Below, piece by piece: positions 16,745 to 25,891 of a stretch of DNA of 64,000 nucleotides. The notes beneath the pieces were generated by a model. It was not told the origin of the DNA and did not search any database. It saw nothing but the letters and a program-made list of their open reading frames with translations. The DNA is from an uncultured Hungatella sp. (lineage in GTDB: Bacteria; Bacillota; Clostridia; Lachnospirales; Lachnospiraceae), in contig CAJUEJ010000016.1 of NCBI GenBank assembly GCA_910585435.1, positions 16,107-80,106 of the forward strand, read 5' to 3'. A program made the position numbers and the translations under genes. Within the stretch, counting starts at the first letter, position 1. The number at the start of each line of letters is the position of its first letter.

Positions 16745-18037
16745 TTATACTGACATCTCATTCACACAGACAGCCCCGTATGGGCGGATGCTCATGCGGT
16801 ATGCGCTGCCTTCCCCCAGAGCCTTTTCTATGTATTCCACGTATTCATCCACCAAATCATTAGGCAGCATGGCCATGATGACGCCTGCGAATCCGCCGCC
16901 GTGGATTCTGCATGCGCCTTTCTTTTTTTCTGCGATAAAAAGCTCGGTCAGGGCCAGGGCGATGCTGATTCCCTGTTCCTCCACATTGGCAGTGGTGTAG
17001 CAGTTCTGCAGCCATTTCCAGGAAGAATTGCCAGAGGCAGTTATCTGTGCCAGGAAATCCTGGAAACGGTTATCCTTCAGGGCGGCTACCTCTGCATCCA
17101 CCCGTTTATTCTCCTCGAAGAAATGAAGGGCGCGCATGACAGCACGGTCTCCGGCATATTCCCGGACCTGTGCCAGATGCTCAATCACCTGCTCCTCGGT
17201 TATCTGGGCGCATACCTCTTTTCCGAAGCATTCCGCAACCTTCTTCATCTCCAGGGGAACCGAAGAATAATCTGCGCTTAAATCCGCATGGCCCTTCCCC
17301 GTATTGACAATAATCAGGCTGTGGTTCTGAGAGCTGAAATCAAAGTCAATCTTTTCCACCGCCGGGTTCTGCGGCTCTTTAAAATCAATGGTAATCAGTC
17401 CGCCCACGGCACAGGCCATCTGGTCTAACAGGCCGGACGCCTTGTTCCAGTAATGGTTTTCCGAATACTTTCCGATATGAGCGTAGGCCACGGTGCTCAT
17501 GCGGCCGTCATTGAAAAAGGTATTTAATATGGAGCAGAGAAGCATCTCAAAGGAGGCGGAGGAGCTGACCCCTGCCGCACTGATGACATTGCTGGTAATA
17601 TAGGCGTCAAAGCCTCCCACCTGAAAGCCTGAATCCAGGAATCCCTTCAGAAGGCCCTTTACCAAATCCACGGTTCCGGCCATGCGTTCGCTGGGCTCTA
17701 AGCGGTTTAAATCAATGGTAAAGGACTGGTGGAAGGTCTCGCTGACAATATTGATGCAGTTGGATTTATTCTTGGCAGCCACGCCCACACAGTCCAGATT
17801 GATGCTTCCGGCCAATACCTTGCCGTAATTGTGGTCTGTGTGGTTGCCGCTGATTTCCGTACGTCCGGGGGATGAAAACAGCAGGATGTCCTTGTCTCCA
17901 AACTCTGTCTGGAATTTTTTAATCAGGTCCTCATAGCGCATTTTGTTTTCTTCTACGGCAGCTTCTCCGTACAGCTTCTGAAACAGATGCTTCATCTGAG
18001 CAGATTCCAAGAGAGATAATGTCTCTTCTATCTTCAT
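16745..18037 (-). CDS. galK: Galactokinase (GHMP kinase family)
   Basis: This 430-residue GHMP kinase carries GRTEISGNHTDHNYG, the galactokinase signature in the variant common in Clostridia, the phosphate-binding loop GVSSSASFEM and the C-terminal GGGFAGVIMA motif. It should phosphorylate alpha-D-galactose to galactose-1-phosphate, the first Leloir step. The start at 18037 is preferred because GGAGAGG precedes it; the 34-codon longer reading enters the promoter region. No galT or galE is adjacent, so the pathway is split. The length fits the clostridial subgroup (about 425-435 residues). Confidence 0.92.
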   Translation of the reverse strand: MKIEETLSLLESAQMKHLFQKLYGEAAVEENKMRYEDLIKKFQTEFGDKDILLFSSPGRTEISGNHTDHNYGKVLAGSINLDCVGVAAKNKSNCINIVSETFHQSFTIDLNRLEPSERMAGTVDLVKGLLKGFLDSGFQVGGFDAYITSNVISAAGVSSSASFEMLLCSILNTFFNDGRMSTVAYAHIGKYSENHYWNKASGLLDQMACAVGGLITIDFKEPQNPAVEKIDFDFSSQNHSLIIVNTGKGHADLSADYSSVPLEMKKVAECFGKEVCAQITEEQVIEHLAQVREYAGDRAVMRALHFFEENKRVDAEVAALKDNRFQDFLAQITASGNSSWKWLQNCYTTANVEEQGISIALALTELFIAEKKKGACRIHGGGFAGVIMAMLPNDLVDEYVEYIEKALGEGSAYRMSIRPYGAVCVNEMSV

Positions 18038-18165
18038 GATTTTCCTCTCCTTTTGCTTGCGCACTTTATTTGCCATAAAATATGGGCTGTTATCAACAAG
18101 TATAGCAGAGTATTCATGAGAAGAAAATAGGATAAGCAAAAAAATTGTTTCCTATTAAGAATCTC

Positions 18166-18194
18166 TTGTATTTCTACAGAAATAGAGTTATAAT
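18166..18194 (+). promoter_or_regulatory. Sigma-A promoter of the Mrp/Mbh-like operon
   Basis: TTGTAT (18166-18171) and TATAAT (18189-18194) are 17 bases apart, about 48 bases before the first gene. Confidence 0.78.
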
Positions 18195-18241
18195 AAGGCG
18201 CAAAATTTAATAAAAATTTAAGAAAAAACGGAGGATTTGTT

Positions 18242-18745
18242 GTGTTTTTGCTTTTTTTTGCGGTGTGGGTGGTTCTAAATGGCAAAGTGACGCTGGAAAT
18301 CTGCCTCTTTGGCCTGGGGATATCGGCCGCACTTTTTTACTTTATCTGTAACTATATGGATTACAGTATACGCAGGGAAATACTTCTGTTCCGGCTGGTG
18401 CCGTTGTTCGCCCGGTATTTCTGGGTGCTGGTCCAGGAGATTGTGAAAGCCAATGTGGCAGTCTTTAAGCTTATTATATCTCCGGAGCTGCAGCCGGAGC
18501 CGGCCATTGTGTATTTTAACACGGATTTAAAGACAGGGCTGGCAAAGGTACTTCTGGCCAATTCCATCACCCTGACTCCGGGGACCATCACCGTATCGGT
18601 GGAGGACAACCGGTTCTGCGTCCACTGTCTGGACCGGGAGCTGGCTGAGGGGCTTGAGGATTCCGCGTTTGTGGAGCTGTTAAAAGAGATTGAGGCAAAG
18701 GAAGAGGTTGGAGGAAGAAATGGAAGGAATCAATCAAGCGTATGA
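18242..18745 (+). CDS. mnhE: Na+/H+ antiporter subunit E (MrpE/MnhE; MbhA-like)
   Basis: This 167-residue protein starts with GTG after GGAGG and opens with two hydrophobic helices (about 1-50). The soluble part has KTGLAKVLLANSITLTPGT, the hallmark of the MrpE family. It is the first gene of a ten-gene operon and overlaps the next gene by 26 bases. MrpE is an accessory membrane subunit needed for stable assembly of the multi-subunit antiporter. Confidence 0.92.
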   Translation: MFLLFFAVWVVLNGKVTLEICLFGLGISAALFYFICNYMDYSIRREILLFRLVPLFARYFWVLVQEIVKANVAVFKLIISPELQPEPAIVYFNTDLKTGLAKVLLANSITLTPGTITVSVEDNRFCVHCLDRELAEGLEDSAFVELLKEIEAKEEVGGRNGRNQSSV

Positions 18746-19103
18746 AATATTGCTGGCCGGGGCTCTGCTTGTATTGGCGGTGCTGATTGTCCTAAGCCTT
18801 ATCCGCTCCGTGCTGGGGCCTGGAATTCCGGACAGAATCATTGCCATCAATATGACAGGAACCATGATTATTATGGTTATCGCCATCCTGTCTGTGCTTT
18901 TGGATGAGAACTATCTGGTGGATGTGTGCCTGATTTATGCTATGATAAGCTTTTTGGGAGTGGTGGTGCTGTGCAAGGTGTACACAGGGGTGTACCTTCA
19001 GCGGAAACACATGAAGGCAGACCTTCACGCCATTGAGGATAATCTGCATCACCAGGAACATGAGATAATAGAAGAGGCAGGAGAAAAGGAGGAGGCACAA
19101 TGA
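18720..19103 (+). CDS. mnhF: Na+/H+ antiporter subunit F (MrpF/MnhF; MbhB-like)
   Basis: The ATG at 18720 follows GGAGGAAG, so the longer frame to 18690 is set aside. The 127-residue protein has three helices with RSVLGPGIPDRIIAIN and LDENYLVDVCLIYAMISF, diagnostic for MrpF, and an acidic C-terminal tail longer than usual (HHQEHEIIEEAGEKEEAQ). Its stop overlaps the next start as ATGA. Confidence 0.92.
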   Translation: MEGINQAYEILLAGALLVLAVLIVLSLIRSVLGPGIPDRIIAINMTGTMIIMVIAILSVLLDENYLVDVCLIYAMISFLGVVVLCKVYTGVYLQRKHMKADLHAIEDNLHHQEHEIIEEAGEKEEAQ

Positions 19104-19465
19104 CAGGACTTTGGATTCAATGGATACTTGCTGCAGGCTGCCTTCTCATCGGGCTTATTTTTATGATAACCGCTGTATTTGGGGTAAACCGGTTCAAAAA
19201 GGCATTGAATCGGATGCACGCGGCGGCTCTGGGAGATACTCTGGGGATTCTGTTTGTCATACTGGGGCTGATACTCATTCGAGGCTTTTCTGTAGATTCC
19301 CTGAAATTGTTTCTTGTAATCCTGTTTTTCTGGATTGCGTCTCCGGTATCCGGCCATATGCTCAGCCGTCTGGAGGTTATGACCAATGAAGACTTGGGGG
19401 AACTTCTCCTGATTGACAGAGAGCAGTCTGCCCGTGAGAAGGAGGAGGAGATAAAAGAATGCTGA
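19100..19465 (+). CDS. mnhG: Na+/H+ antiporter subunit G (MrpG/MnhG; MbhC-like)
   Basis: This 121-residue three-helix protein has RFKKALNRMHAAALGDTLG, the MrpG motif, and SPVSGHML before the charged tail. It overlaps both neighbours by a few bases, which shows a tightly coupled operon. Confidence 0.92.
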   Translation: MTGLWIQWILAAGCLLIGLIFMITAVFGVNRFKKALNRMHAAALGDTLGILFVILGLILIRGFSVDSLKLFLVILFFWIASPVSGHMLSRLEVMTNEDLGELLLIDREQSAREKEEEIKEC

Positions 19466-19728
19466 AACTGTTTGAATTTATTCTGCTGTTTGTCCTTATT
19501 GGATGTTCCATTTCCGTGGCATGTACAAGGGATTTGCTGACATCCATTGTTATTTTCATGTCCTACAGCCTGGTGATGTGCGTCATCTGGGTCCTTCTCC
19601 AGTCTCCGGACCTGGCCATTACGGAAGCGGCCGTGGGAGCCGGTGTGACAAGTATTCTGTTTTTTGTGACATTGAAAAAGATACGGGCAATCAGAAAGGA
19701 GAAGACGGATGAGCCGGAGGAAGGATAA
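19459..19728 (+). CDS. MbhD-like subunit (C-terminal MrpA-type DUF4040 domain as a separate protein)
   Basis: This 89-residue three-helix protein contains LTSIVIFMSYSLVMCVIWVLLQSPDLAITEAAVGAGV, read here in part, which matches the MbhD/MrpA C-terminal family (DUF4040). In classical Mrp operons this domain is the tail of the giant MrpA; here it is free-standing as in archaeal Mbh hydrogenases. It overlaps the next gene by 20 bases. Confidence 0.85.
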   Translation: MLKLFEFILLFVLIGCSISVACTRDLLTSIVIFMSYSLVMCVIWVLLQSPDLAITEAAVGAGVTSILFFVTLKKIRAIRKEKTDEPEEG

Positions 19729-20935
19729 TTATGACACCAGCCGCTGGCTGAAATTTAAAAAATGGGTGGACGGGGAAGTGGATTTGCTGGCAGACGGGAT
19801 GGAGGCCCGTGTGCCGGAAGGAACAGCAGGCAGGGAGAAAGCCTGTGTGCCGGAAGGAACAGCAGGCAGGGAGAAAGCCCTTGCGCCGGAAGGAAAGGCA
19901 GGCAGGGGGGAGGCCCTTGCGCCGGAAGGAAAGGCAGGCAGGGGGGAGGCCCTTGCGCCGGAAGGAAAAGCAGGCAGGGCAGAGGCACGTGCGCTGAAAG
20001 GAAAGGCAGGCAGGGCGGAGGCTCGTGCGCCGGAAGGAAATGACAACCAGGCCCGTCCGAAGACAGAGGCAATGAGCCAGGCAGCGTATGAGGCGGTTCA
20101 GGAGGAGGAACTGAAGAAGCTGCCTATCTTCACCCAGGGCTATGACAAATCTGTGGACCATGGACTGGCTCTTTTCCGGAAATTTTACCGGTTTATGTCT
20201 GTGCTTCTATGCGGAGGCCTGATTCTGGTTCTTCTGTGGACCGTAGCCTATCTTCCCATATTCGGCAATGCCGGAAACCCGGACAATAACGAGGTGTCTG
20301 CCCGTTATATTGAACGGGGGCTTCAGGAGACAGGGGCGGTGAACATTGTCACCGGCATGATTCTGGATTACCGTGCATTCGACACCTTCGGAGAGTCCTG
20401 TGTGCTTTTTATCGCCTCCTGCTGTGTCCTTGTGCTTCTGAGAATCGATGCCTCAAGTAAAGACAGCCAGACGGAAAAAAGAAGGAAGGAAGCAGCCTAT
20501 GACCGGCTGTATGAGCCGAAGAATGATATAATTCTGCAGAAATGCGCCTGCATTCTGGTTCCGGTTATTCTGATTTTCGGGATTTACATTGTGCTTAACG
20601 GCCATTTGTCTCCAGGCGGCGGATTTTCAGGCGGTGCGGTGCTGGGCTCCGGGCTGATTCTGTATCTCAATGCCTTTGGATTTCAAAAGACCGAACGGTT
20701 TTTTACGGAAAAGGTGTATCGAAGGACCACGCTGTGCGCCCTGACCTTTTACTGTCTGGCAAAAAGCTACTCCTTTTTCACAGGAGCCAACCACATGAAC
20801 AGCGGAATTCCCTTGGGAACCCCGGGGGCTATCTTAAGCAGCGGCCTGATTCTGCCCTTAAATATCTGCGTCGGACTGGTGGTGGCCTGTACCATGTATG
20901 CATTCTACACCTTGTTCCGGAAAGGAGGAATGTAA
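19709..20935 (+). CDS. MbhE-MnhB (MbhF) fusion subunit with an N-terminal tandem-repeat extension
   Basis: This 408-residue protein has three parts. Residues about 33-110 are a 12-residue tandem repeat of the type LAPEGKAGRGEA, encoded by nearly identical 36-bp units from 19808. Residues about 145-250 contain two helices and resemble MbhE. Residues about 275-408 are an MnhB/MrpB domain with LNGHLSPGGGFSGGAVLGSG and the NICVGLVVACTMYAF end. MrpB alone is about 140 residues, so this is a fusion of two Mbh-type subunits plus a cytoplasmic low-complexity arm. It sits between the MbhD-like and MrpC-like genes, matching archaeal Mbh order. Confidence 0.85.
   Translation: MSRRKDNYDTSRWLKFKKWVDGEVDLLADGMEARVPEGTAGREKACVPEGTAGREKALAPEGKAGRGEALAPEGKAGRGEALAPEGKAGRAEARALKGKAGRAEARAPEGNDNQARPKTEAMSQAAYEAVQEEELKKLPIFTQGYDKSVDHGLALFRKFYRFMSVLLCGGLILVLLWTVAYLPIFGNAGNPDNNEVSARYIERGLQETGAVNIVTGMILDYRAFDTFGESCVLFIASCCVLVLLRIDASSKDSQTEKRRKEAAYDRLYEPKNDIILQKCACILVPVILIFGIYIVLNGHLSPGGGFSGGAVLGSGLILYLNAFGFQKTERFFTEKVYRRTTLCALTFYCLAKSYSFFTGANHMNSGIPLGTPGAILSSGLILPLNICVGLVVACTMYAFYTLFRKGGM
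19808..20038 (+). repeat. 36-bp in-frame tandem repeats
   Basis: About six units of 36 bases share the core GTGCCGGAAGGAACAGCAGG or GCGCCGGAAGGAAAGGCAGG; three central units are almost identical. They encode 12-residue repeats in the MbhE-MnhB fusion. The minus strand also stays open here, which creates false ORFs. Confidence 0.9.
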
Positions 20936-21313
20936 ATGCTGCAGCATATGCTTTTAAATATGGAAGAAACTGCGTCTGTTATCCTGTTTGGAATCGGATT
21001 TACCATTCTTCTGCTTCATCAGAATCTGATTAAAAAAATCATGGGCATGAACATTATGGATACGGCAGTGTATTTATTTCTGGCTGCCAAGGGCTATATC
21101 AACGGCCGCATGGTTCCCATTGTGACGGATGGTATCCAGGATGTGTCCGCCTATATTAATCCGGTACCCAGCGGCCTGGTTCTTACAGGCATTGTGGTAT
21201 CGGTCAGCACCACGGCGCTGATGCTGGCCCTTACCATCCGGCTGTATGAGCGGTATGGCTCCCTGGATTTGGACCAGATACTGATACAGGTGAAGGAGGA
21301 AGAAAGAACATGA
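20936..21313 (+). CDS. mnhC: Na+/H+ antiporter subunit C (MrpC/MnhC, NuoK-like)
   Basis: This 125-residue three-helix protein has NLIKKIMGMNIMDTAVYLFL and a DALVLTGIVV-like segment (PSGLVLTGIVVSVSTTA), typical of MrpC/NuoK. NuoK-like subunits contribute to the proton path next to the large antiporter subunits. GGAGG precedes the ATG; the stop overlaps the mnhD start. Confidence 0.93.
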   Translation: MLQHMLLNMEETASVILFGIGFTILLLHQNLIKKIMGMNIMDTAVYLFLAAKGYINGRMVPIVTDGIQDVSAYINPVPSGLVLTGIVVSVSTTALMLALTIRLYERYGSLDLDQILIQVKEEERT

Positions 21314-22818
21314 GTTTTGTGCAGAATTTTCCGTTTTTCTCCATCATCATCGCCATGTTCTCCGGGATTGTGTCCTCGGTGCTGCCGGGAAAAAAGGCCA
21401 GGAATTTAAGCCTGGCTGCCATCGGGCTGACAGGCGTCATGTCGGCGGCGGTTCTTGGGTTCTGTCTGAAGACAGGGGAAAGCTACACCTACATGATGGG
21501 GCATTTCCCTGCTCCCTGGGGCAACGAGATACGGGCAGGGGTTCTGGAGGGGCTGACAGCCCTGTTGTTTGAGATTGTCATGTTTTTGTCGGTAATAGGC
21601 GGTTTGAAATACACGGCGGCTGATGTGGAGGAAAGCAAGCAGAACCTGTTTTACATTATGATTGATTTAATGTTAAGCTCTCTTCTGGCACTGGTGTATA
21701 CCAACGATTTGTTTACTGCCTATGTGTTTGTGGAGATTAACACCATTGCCGGATGTGGCCTTATTATGATTCGCCAGAAGGGCAGGAGCCTGTCCTCCGC
21801 TATCCGGTACATGATTTTAAGCCAGCTGGGCTCCGGCCTGTTCCTCATAGGCTTAAGCCTTCTCTATGATGTGACGGGACATCTTCTCATGAGTCCTGCC
21901 AAGGAGGCGGTGGCCCTGATTGAGGCCTCCGGAAGCTATGAGGTTCCCATGCTGGTAATCACGGCGGTGGTCAGCGTGGGCCTGGGAATCAAAAGCGGCC
22001 TGTACCCGTTCCACTACTGGATTCCCGATACCTACGGGTATGCCACGCCTGCGGCCAGCGCCATTCTTTCCGGCCTGGTGTCAAAGGGCTATATTTTTCT
22101 GCTGATTAAGATATTCTACCGGGTGCTGGGACGGGAAAATGTAGTGGCAAGCCATATTGTCAACGTGCTTTTCGTCTTTGGCATCGTGGGGATGATTATG
22201 GGGTCCCTTCACGCCATTGCGGAGAAAGATACCAGAAGGATGATTGCCTATTCCTCTGTAGCCCAGATTGGGTATATCTACATGGGAATCGGTCTTGGAA
22301 CCCAGGCAGGGATGGTGGCGGCTGTCTTCCACATCTTTACCCATTCTGCCACCAAGGCCCTTCTGTTTATCAGTGCTGTGGGGCTTTATGAGGCATCGGG
22401 AAATAAGAAGGACTACTTAAGCCTGCGGGGAGCCGGGTACCGGAATCCTCTGGCCGGAATCGGTTTTGGAATCGGCGCCCTGTCCATGGTAGGCTTCCCT
22501 ATGCTGGCAGGCTTTATCTCCAAGCTTTTATTTGCCACATCTGCATTGCAGAGCCCTCACAAAATGTTTCTTACGCTGATTGCTTTGGCGGTCAGCACTG
22601 TACTGAATGCCGTTTATTTTTTAAGGCTGGTAATCACCCTATACAGGCCGGCAGTGTCGCCGGAGGGACATGAGGTTCTTGAACATGCCGGAGGGACCAA
22701 ATCTTCCTGGAACCTTCGTCTGGCTGTCCTGTGCTTTCTTGTGCTGAATGTGGTTCTGGGAATGTTTTCCCAGCCCATTGTAAACGCTATAGGACAGGGG
22801 CTTATGATGTTTGATTAA
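21310..22818 (+). CDS. mnhD: Antiporter subunit 1, MrpD/NuoN-like proton-translocating subunit
   Basis: This 502-residue protein with about 14 helices belongs to the NuoL/M/N-MrpA/D family. The residues of the proton path are kept: the helix-5 Glu in YVFVEINTIAGC, the helix-7 Lys in GIKSGLYPFH, the helix-8 Lys in GLVSKGYIF and the helix-12 Lys in GFISKLLF. It is the first of four such subunits in tandem. The start overlaps mnhC as ATGA. Confidence 0.92.
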   Translation: MSFVQNFPFFSIIIAMFSGIVSSVLPGKKARNLSLAAIGLTGVMSAAVLGFCLKTGESYTYMMGHFPAPWGNEIRAGVLEGLTALLFEIVMFLSVIGGLKYTAADVEESKQNLFYIMIDLMLSSLLALVYTNDLFTAYVFVEINTIAGCGLIMIRQKGRSLSSAIRYMILSQLGSGLFLIGLSLLYDVTGHLLMSPAKEAVALIEASGSYEVPMLVITAVVSVGLGIKSGLYPFHYWIPDTYGYATPAASAILSGLVSKGYIFLLIKIFYRVLGRENVVASHIVNVLFVFGIVGMIMGSLHAIAEKDTRRMIAYSSVAQIGYIYMGIGLGTQAGMVAAVFHIFTHSATKALLFISAVGLYEASGNKKDYLSLRGAGYRNPLAGIGFGIGALSMVGFPMLAGFISKLLFATSALQSPHKMFLTLIALAVSTVLNAVYFLRLVITLYRPAVSPEGHEVLEHAGGTKSSWNLRLAVLCFLVLNVVLGMFSQPIVNAIGQGLMMFD

Positions 22819-22834
22819 GGAGGGAAATGGATAT

Positions 22835-24316
22835 ATGAAATTGCTGTTGCCGGTAGTGATACCGATTTTGGCAGGAATTTTGGTTCTGGTGTCAAAGGAA
22901 ATAAGAAAGAACAGGAAAATGGTGACCGGGCTTTCGGCGGCGGTTCTTGCCCTGGAGCTTGTCCTGGTATTTACGGCAGTTTTGTCTGAGGACAGCCTGG
23001 TGCTGTGCCGGTTAACGGATACCATAGATATTTCGTTTCGGATAGATGATGTAAGCAGGCTGTTTGCAGGGCTTACGACGCTTATGTGGTTCCTGGTAGG
23101 AATCTATGCCACTGCGTATATGGAGCATGAGCATGATGAATACCGTTTTTTTGGATTTTACCTGATGGTGGAAGGGGTTCTGATGGGGATAGATTTCTCG
23201 TCCAATCTGATTACCTTGTATGTGTTTTATGAGCTGATGACCCTTACGTCCCTTCCTCTGGTGCTTCATGAGTTGACAAAGGAGGCGGTGCAGGCAGGGT
23301 TTAAATATCTGTTCTACTCTGTGGCAGGCGCTTTCCTGGCGCTGTTTGGAATCTTCTTCTTAGCCAGTGTCAGCCCCAGCCTGGAGTTTACCCCGGGAGG
23401 CGTGTTGGACGGCCGGGCCCTGGCAGGAAAGGAAGGGCTTTTGCTGGCTTCAGCCTGCTGTATGGTTGTGGGCTTTGGAACCAAGGCCGGCATGTTTCCC
23501 CTTCACGGATGGCTGCCTACGGCACACCCGGTAGCCCCTGCTCCTGCAAGTGCGGTTATGTCCGGTGTTATCACCAAGGCCGGCATTCTGGCTATTATCC
23601 GGGTATTTTACTACATTATTGGGCCGGATTTGATTCGCGGGACCTGGGTGCAGACTGTGTGGATGCTTCTCTCCCTGACCACTGTATTTATGGGGTCCAT
23701 GCTGGCCTACAGGGAGCAGGTGTTTAAGAAGCGGCTTGCATTTTCTACCGTAAGCCAGGTGTCCTATGTGATGTTCGGACTGAGCCTTCTCCATCCGACA
23801 GCCTTTGCAGGGGCCTTGTCCCACGTGGTGTTCCACTCGGTCATCAAGAACGGATTGTTTATGTCAGCCGGCGCTGTCATAGAGAAGACAGGCTGGACCA
23901 GGGTGGAGCAGATGAGAGGCCTGGGCAAGGTGATGCCGGTGACGCTGGCCTGTTACACAGCGGTGTCCCTGGCGCTGATTGGGATTCCGCCTGCCAGCGG
24001 ATTTGTCAGCAAATGGTATCTTGCCACAGGAGCCTTAAGCTCAGGAACGGGAATCTGGGGCTTTCTGGGGCCGGTGGTGCTTTTAATCAGTGCCCTTTTG
24101 ACGGCAGGCTATCTTCTTCCCATTGCAATCCAGGGATTCTTTCCCGGGCAGGATTTTGACAGTTCGGAGCTGAAAAAACGGAAGCTCATTGGAAATGAGC
24201 CTTCTTTCCGGATGGTTCTTCCTATTATGGTACTGGCAATCGCAGCTGTGCTGCTGGGATGCTTTCCAGGCAGCCTGCTTCAGATGATAACATCCATAGG
24301 AGATTTGGTTTTTTAA
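22835..24316 (+). CDS. Antiporter subunit 2, NuoM/MrpD-like proton-translocating subunit
   Basis: The ATG at 22835 follows AAGGAGG; a start eight codons upstream overlaps mnhD. The 493-residue protein has about 14 helices with all key residues: Glu in YVFYELMTLTS, Lys in FGTKAGMFPLHGWLP, Lys in GVITKAGILAI and Lys in GFVSKWYLA. The HGWLPTAHPVAPAPASA block is the standard family signature. It is most like NuoM/MrpD and may exchange Na+ for H+ or relay protons in the membrane arm. Confidence 0.9.
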   Translation: MKLLLPVVIPILAGILVLVSKEIRKNRKMVTGLSAAVLALELVLVFTAVLSEDSLVLCRLTDTIDISFRIDDVSRLFAGLTTLMWFLVGIYATAYMEHEHDEYRFFGFYLMVEGVLMGIDFSSNLITLYVFYELMTLTSLPLVLHELTKEAVQAGFKYLFYSVAGAFLALFGIFFLASVSPSLEFTPGGVLDGRALAGKEGLLLASACCMVVGFGTKAGMFPLHGWLPTAHPVAPAPASAVMSGVITKAGILAIIRVFYYIIGPDLIRGTWVQTVWMLLSLTTVFMGSMLAYREQVFKKRLAFSTVSQVSYVMFGLSLLHPTAFAGALSHVVFHSVIKNGLFMSAGAVIEKTGWTRVEQMRGLGKVMPVTLACYTAVSLALIGIPPASGFVSKWYLATGALSSGTGIWGFLGPVVLLISALLTAGYLLPIAIQGFFPGQDFDSSELKKRKLIGNEPSFRMVLPIMVLAIAAVLLGCFPGSLLQMITSIGDLVF

Positions 24317-24337
24317 ACGGACAAAATGGAGGATGAT

Positions 24338-25891
24338 ATGAACAGACTTTATCTGGCGCTGCCGGTATTTCTTCCGATTTTCTGCGGATGTGTACTTCTG
24401 GCGTTCCGGGACAGATTTTCCGGGAAACGGGAGGAACGTCTGATGAATTTGGGAGTGGAAGGGCTGGTGGTTTTTAACAGCCTGATGATATTTATGATTC
24501 TTGCAAAGCTGTATGGGGAGGACGGAGGAGAGACCATGCAGTTTACCTTGTTCCGTCTGTTCGGCAATCTGACGGTTATGTTTAAGCTGGACCGGATGGG
24601 CAGTGTGTTTGCCGGGCTGATTGCCTTTTTATGGCCTCTTGCCACGCTGTACGCCTTTGACTACATGAAGGACGAACCGCGGAGGCCGGCGTTCTTTGCC
24701 TACTATACCATGACCTACGGGGTCACTGCCGGCATCGCTTTTTCCGGCAGCTTAATTACCCTGTATCTGTTTTATGAGCTTTTGACCTTGGTTACGTTTC
24801 CCCTGGTGCTTCATCCCCTGTCCAGGGAGGCGGCTCATGCCAGCAGGAAGTATCTGTATTATTCTCTGGGAGGCGCGGCCTTTGCCTTTCTGGGGCTGGT
24901 TCTGGTGCTGGGATTTTCTGCCACGGGAAATACGGAGTTTCTGGCAGGCGGCATGCTGAATCTGGAGACGGCCGGGGCGTATAAAAATGTGCTTTTGACT
25001 TTTTATGTGCTGGCGTTCTTCGGGTTCGGGGTGAAGGCGGCTTTGTTTCCGTGCCACGGGTGGCTTCCCAAGGCCACGGTGGCTCCCACTCCGGTGACGG
25101 CCCTGCTTCATGCGGTGGCTGTGGTAAAATCTGGCGCTTTTGCCATTCTGCGGCTGACGTATTTCAGCTTTGGAACCGGGTTTTTAAGGGGAACCTGGGC
25201 CCAGTGGGCGGTGATGGCAGCTGCCTTGTTTACCATTCTTTACGGCTCCACCATGGCGGTGAGGGAGGTGCACTGGAAGCGGCGGCTGGCTTATTCTACC
25301 ATCAGCAATCTGTCTTATATTTTGTTTGGCGCCGCCATTATGAGTCCTCTGGGACTGGCGGCAGCCCTGTGCCATATGACGGCCCATGCCTTTATGAAGA
25401 TATGTGGATTCTTTTGTGCCGGCGCGGTGATGCATCAGACAGGGAAGACCCACATCTATGAGCTGGACGGGCTGGGGAGAAGAATGCCGGTGACATTCGC
25501 CTGTCTTACGGTGTCCAGCTTCTCTCTCATGGGCATTCCTCTGTTTGCAGGATTTATCAGCAAATGGAATCTGTGCCAGGCGGCTTTTGCATATGCAGGC
25601 CAGGCGGTAAGCGCCGGTGTATCAGGGGGATGGATTCCCTACATGGGGGTGGCGGTGATTCTGTATTCTGCCCTGATGACGTCTGTCTATATGCTGACTG
25701 TGCTGGTGAGAGCTTATTTTCCCAAGGACGGGGAGTTCAATCCTTTGGTGAGGGCAGGCAGGGAGTTTCGTGACCCTGGCTGGAAGATGCTTCTTCCGCT
25801 GATAATCTTTGCGGCGGTGATTCTGGCCATAGGGCTTCATTCGGCGCCGTTTATGCGGCTTTTCTTATCCATAGGAGGTGAAGCAGGATGA
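24338..25891 (+). CDS. Antiporter subunit 3, NuoM/MrpD-like proton-translocating subunit
   Basis: The start at 24338 follows GGAGG. The 517-residue protein has about 14 helices and keeps Glu in YLFYELLTLVTF, Lys in FGVKAALFPCHGWLP, Lys in AVVKSGAFAI and Lys in GFISKWNL. It is paralogous to its two neighbours and retains the family order, so it is not a relic. Its stop overlaps the next start as ATGA. Confidence 0.9.
   Translation: MNRLYLALPVFLPIFCGCVLLAFRDRFSGKREERLMNLGVEGLVVFNSLMIFMILAKLYGEDGGETMQFTLFRLFGNLTVMFKLDRMGSVFAGLIAFLWPLATLYAFDYMKDEPRRPAFFAYYTMTYGVTAGIAFSGSLITLYLFYELLTLVTFPLVLHPLSREAAHASRKYLYYSLGGAAFAFLGLVLVLGFSATGNTEFLAGGMLNLETAGAYKNVLLTFYVLAFFGFGVKAALFPCHGWLPKATVAPTPVTALLHAVAVVKSGAFAILRLTYFSFGTGFLRGTWAQWAVMAAALFTILYGSTMAVREVHWKRRLAYSTISNLSYILFGAAIMSPLGLAAALCHMTAHAFMKICGFFCAGAVMHQTGKTHIYELDGLGRRMPVTFACLTVSSFSLMGIPLFAGFISKWNLCQAAFAYAGQAVSAGVSGGWIPYMGVAVILYSALMTSVYMLTVLVRAYFPKDGEFNPLVRAGREFRDPGWKMLLPLIIFAAVILAIGLHSAPFMRLFLSIGGEAG

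Noticed and set aside
19808..20038. Repeats that might be mistaken for a CRISPR array
   Set aside because: The units are contiguous, without spacers, and stay in frame inside a coding sequence.
19691..20161. Minus-strand ORF of 156 codons with repeated Pro/Cys-rich units
   Set aside because: It is the antisense reading of the 36-bp repeats in the MbhE-MnhB fusion gene; it has no ribosome site and the plus-strand genes overlap tightly here.
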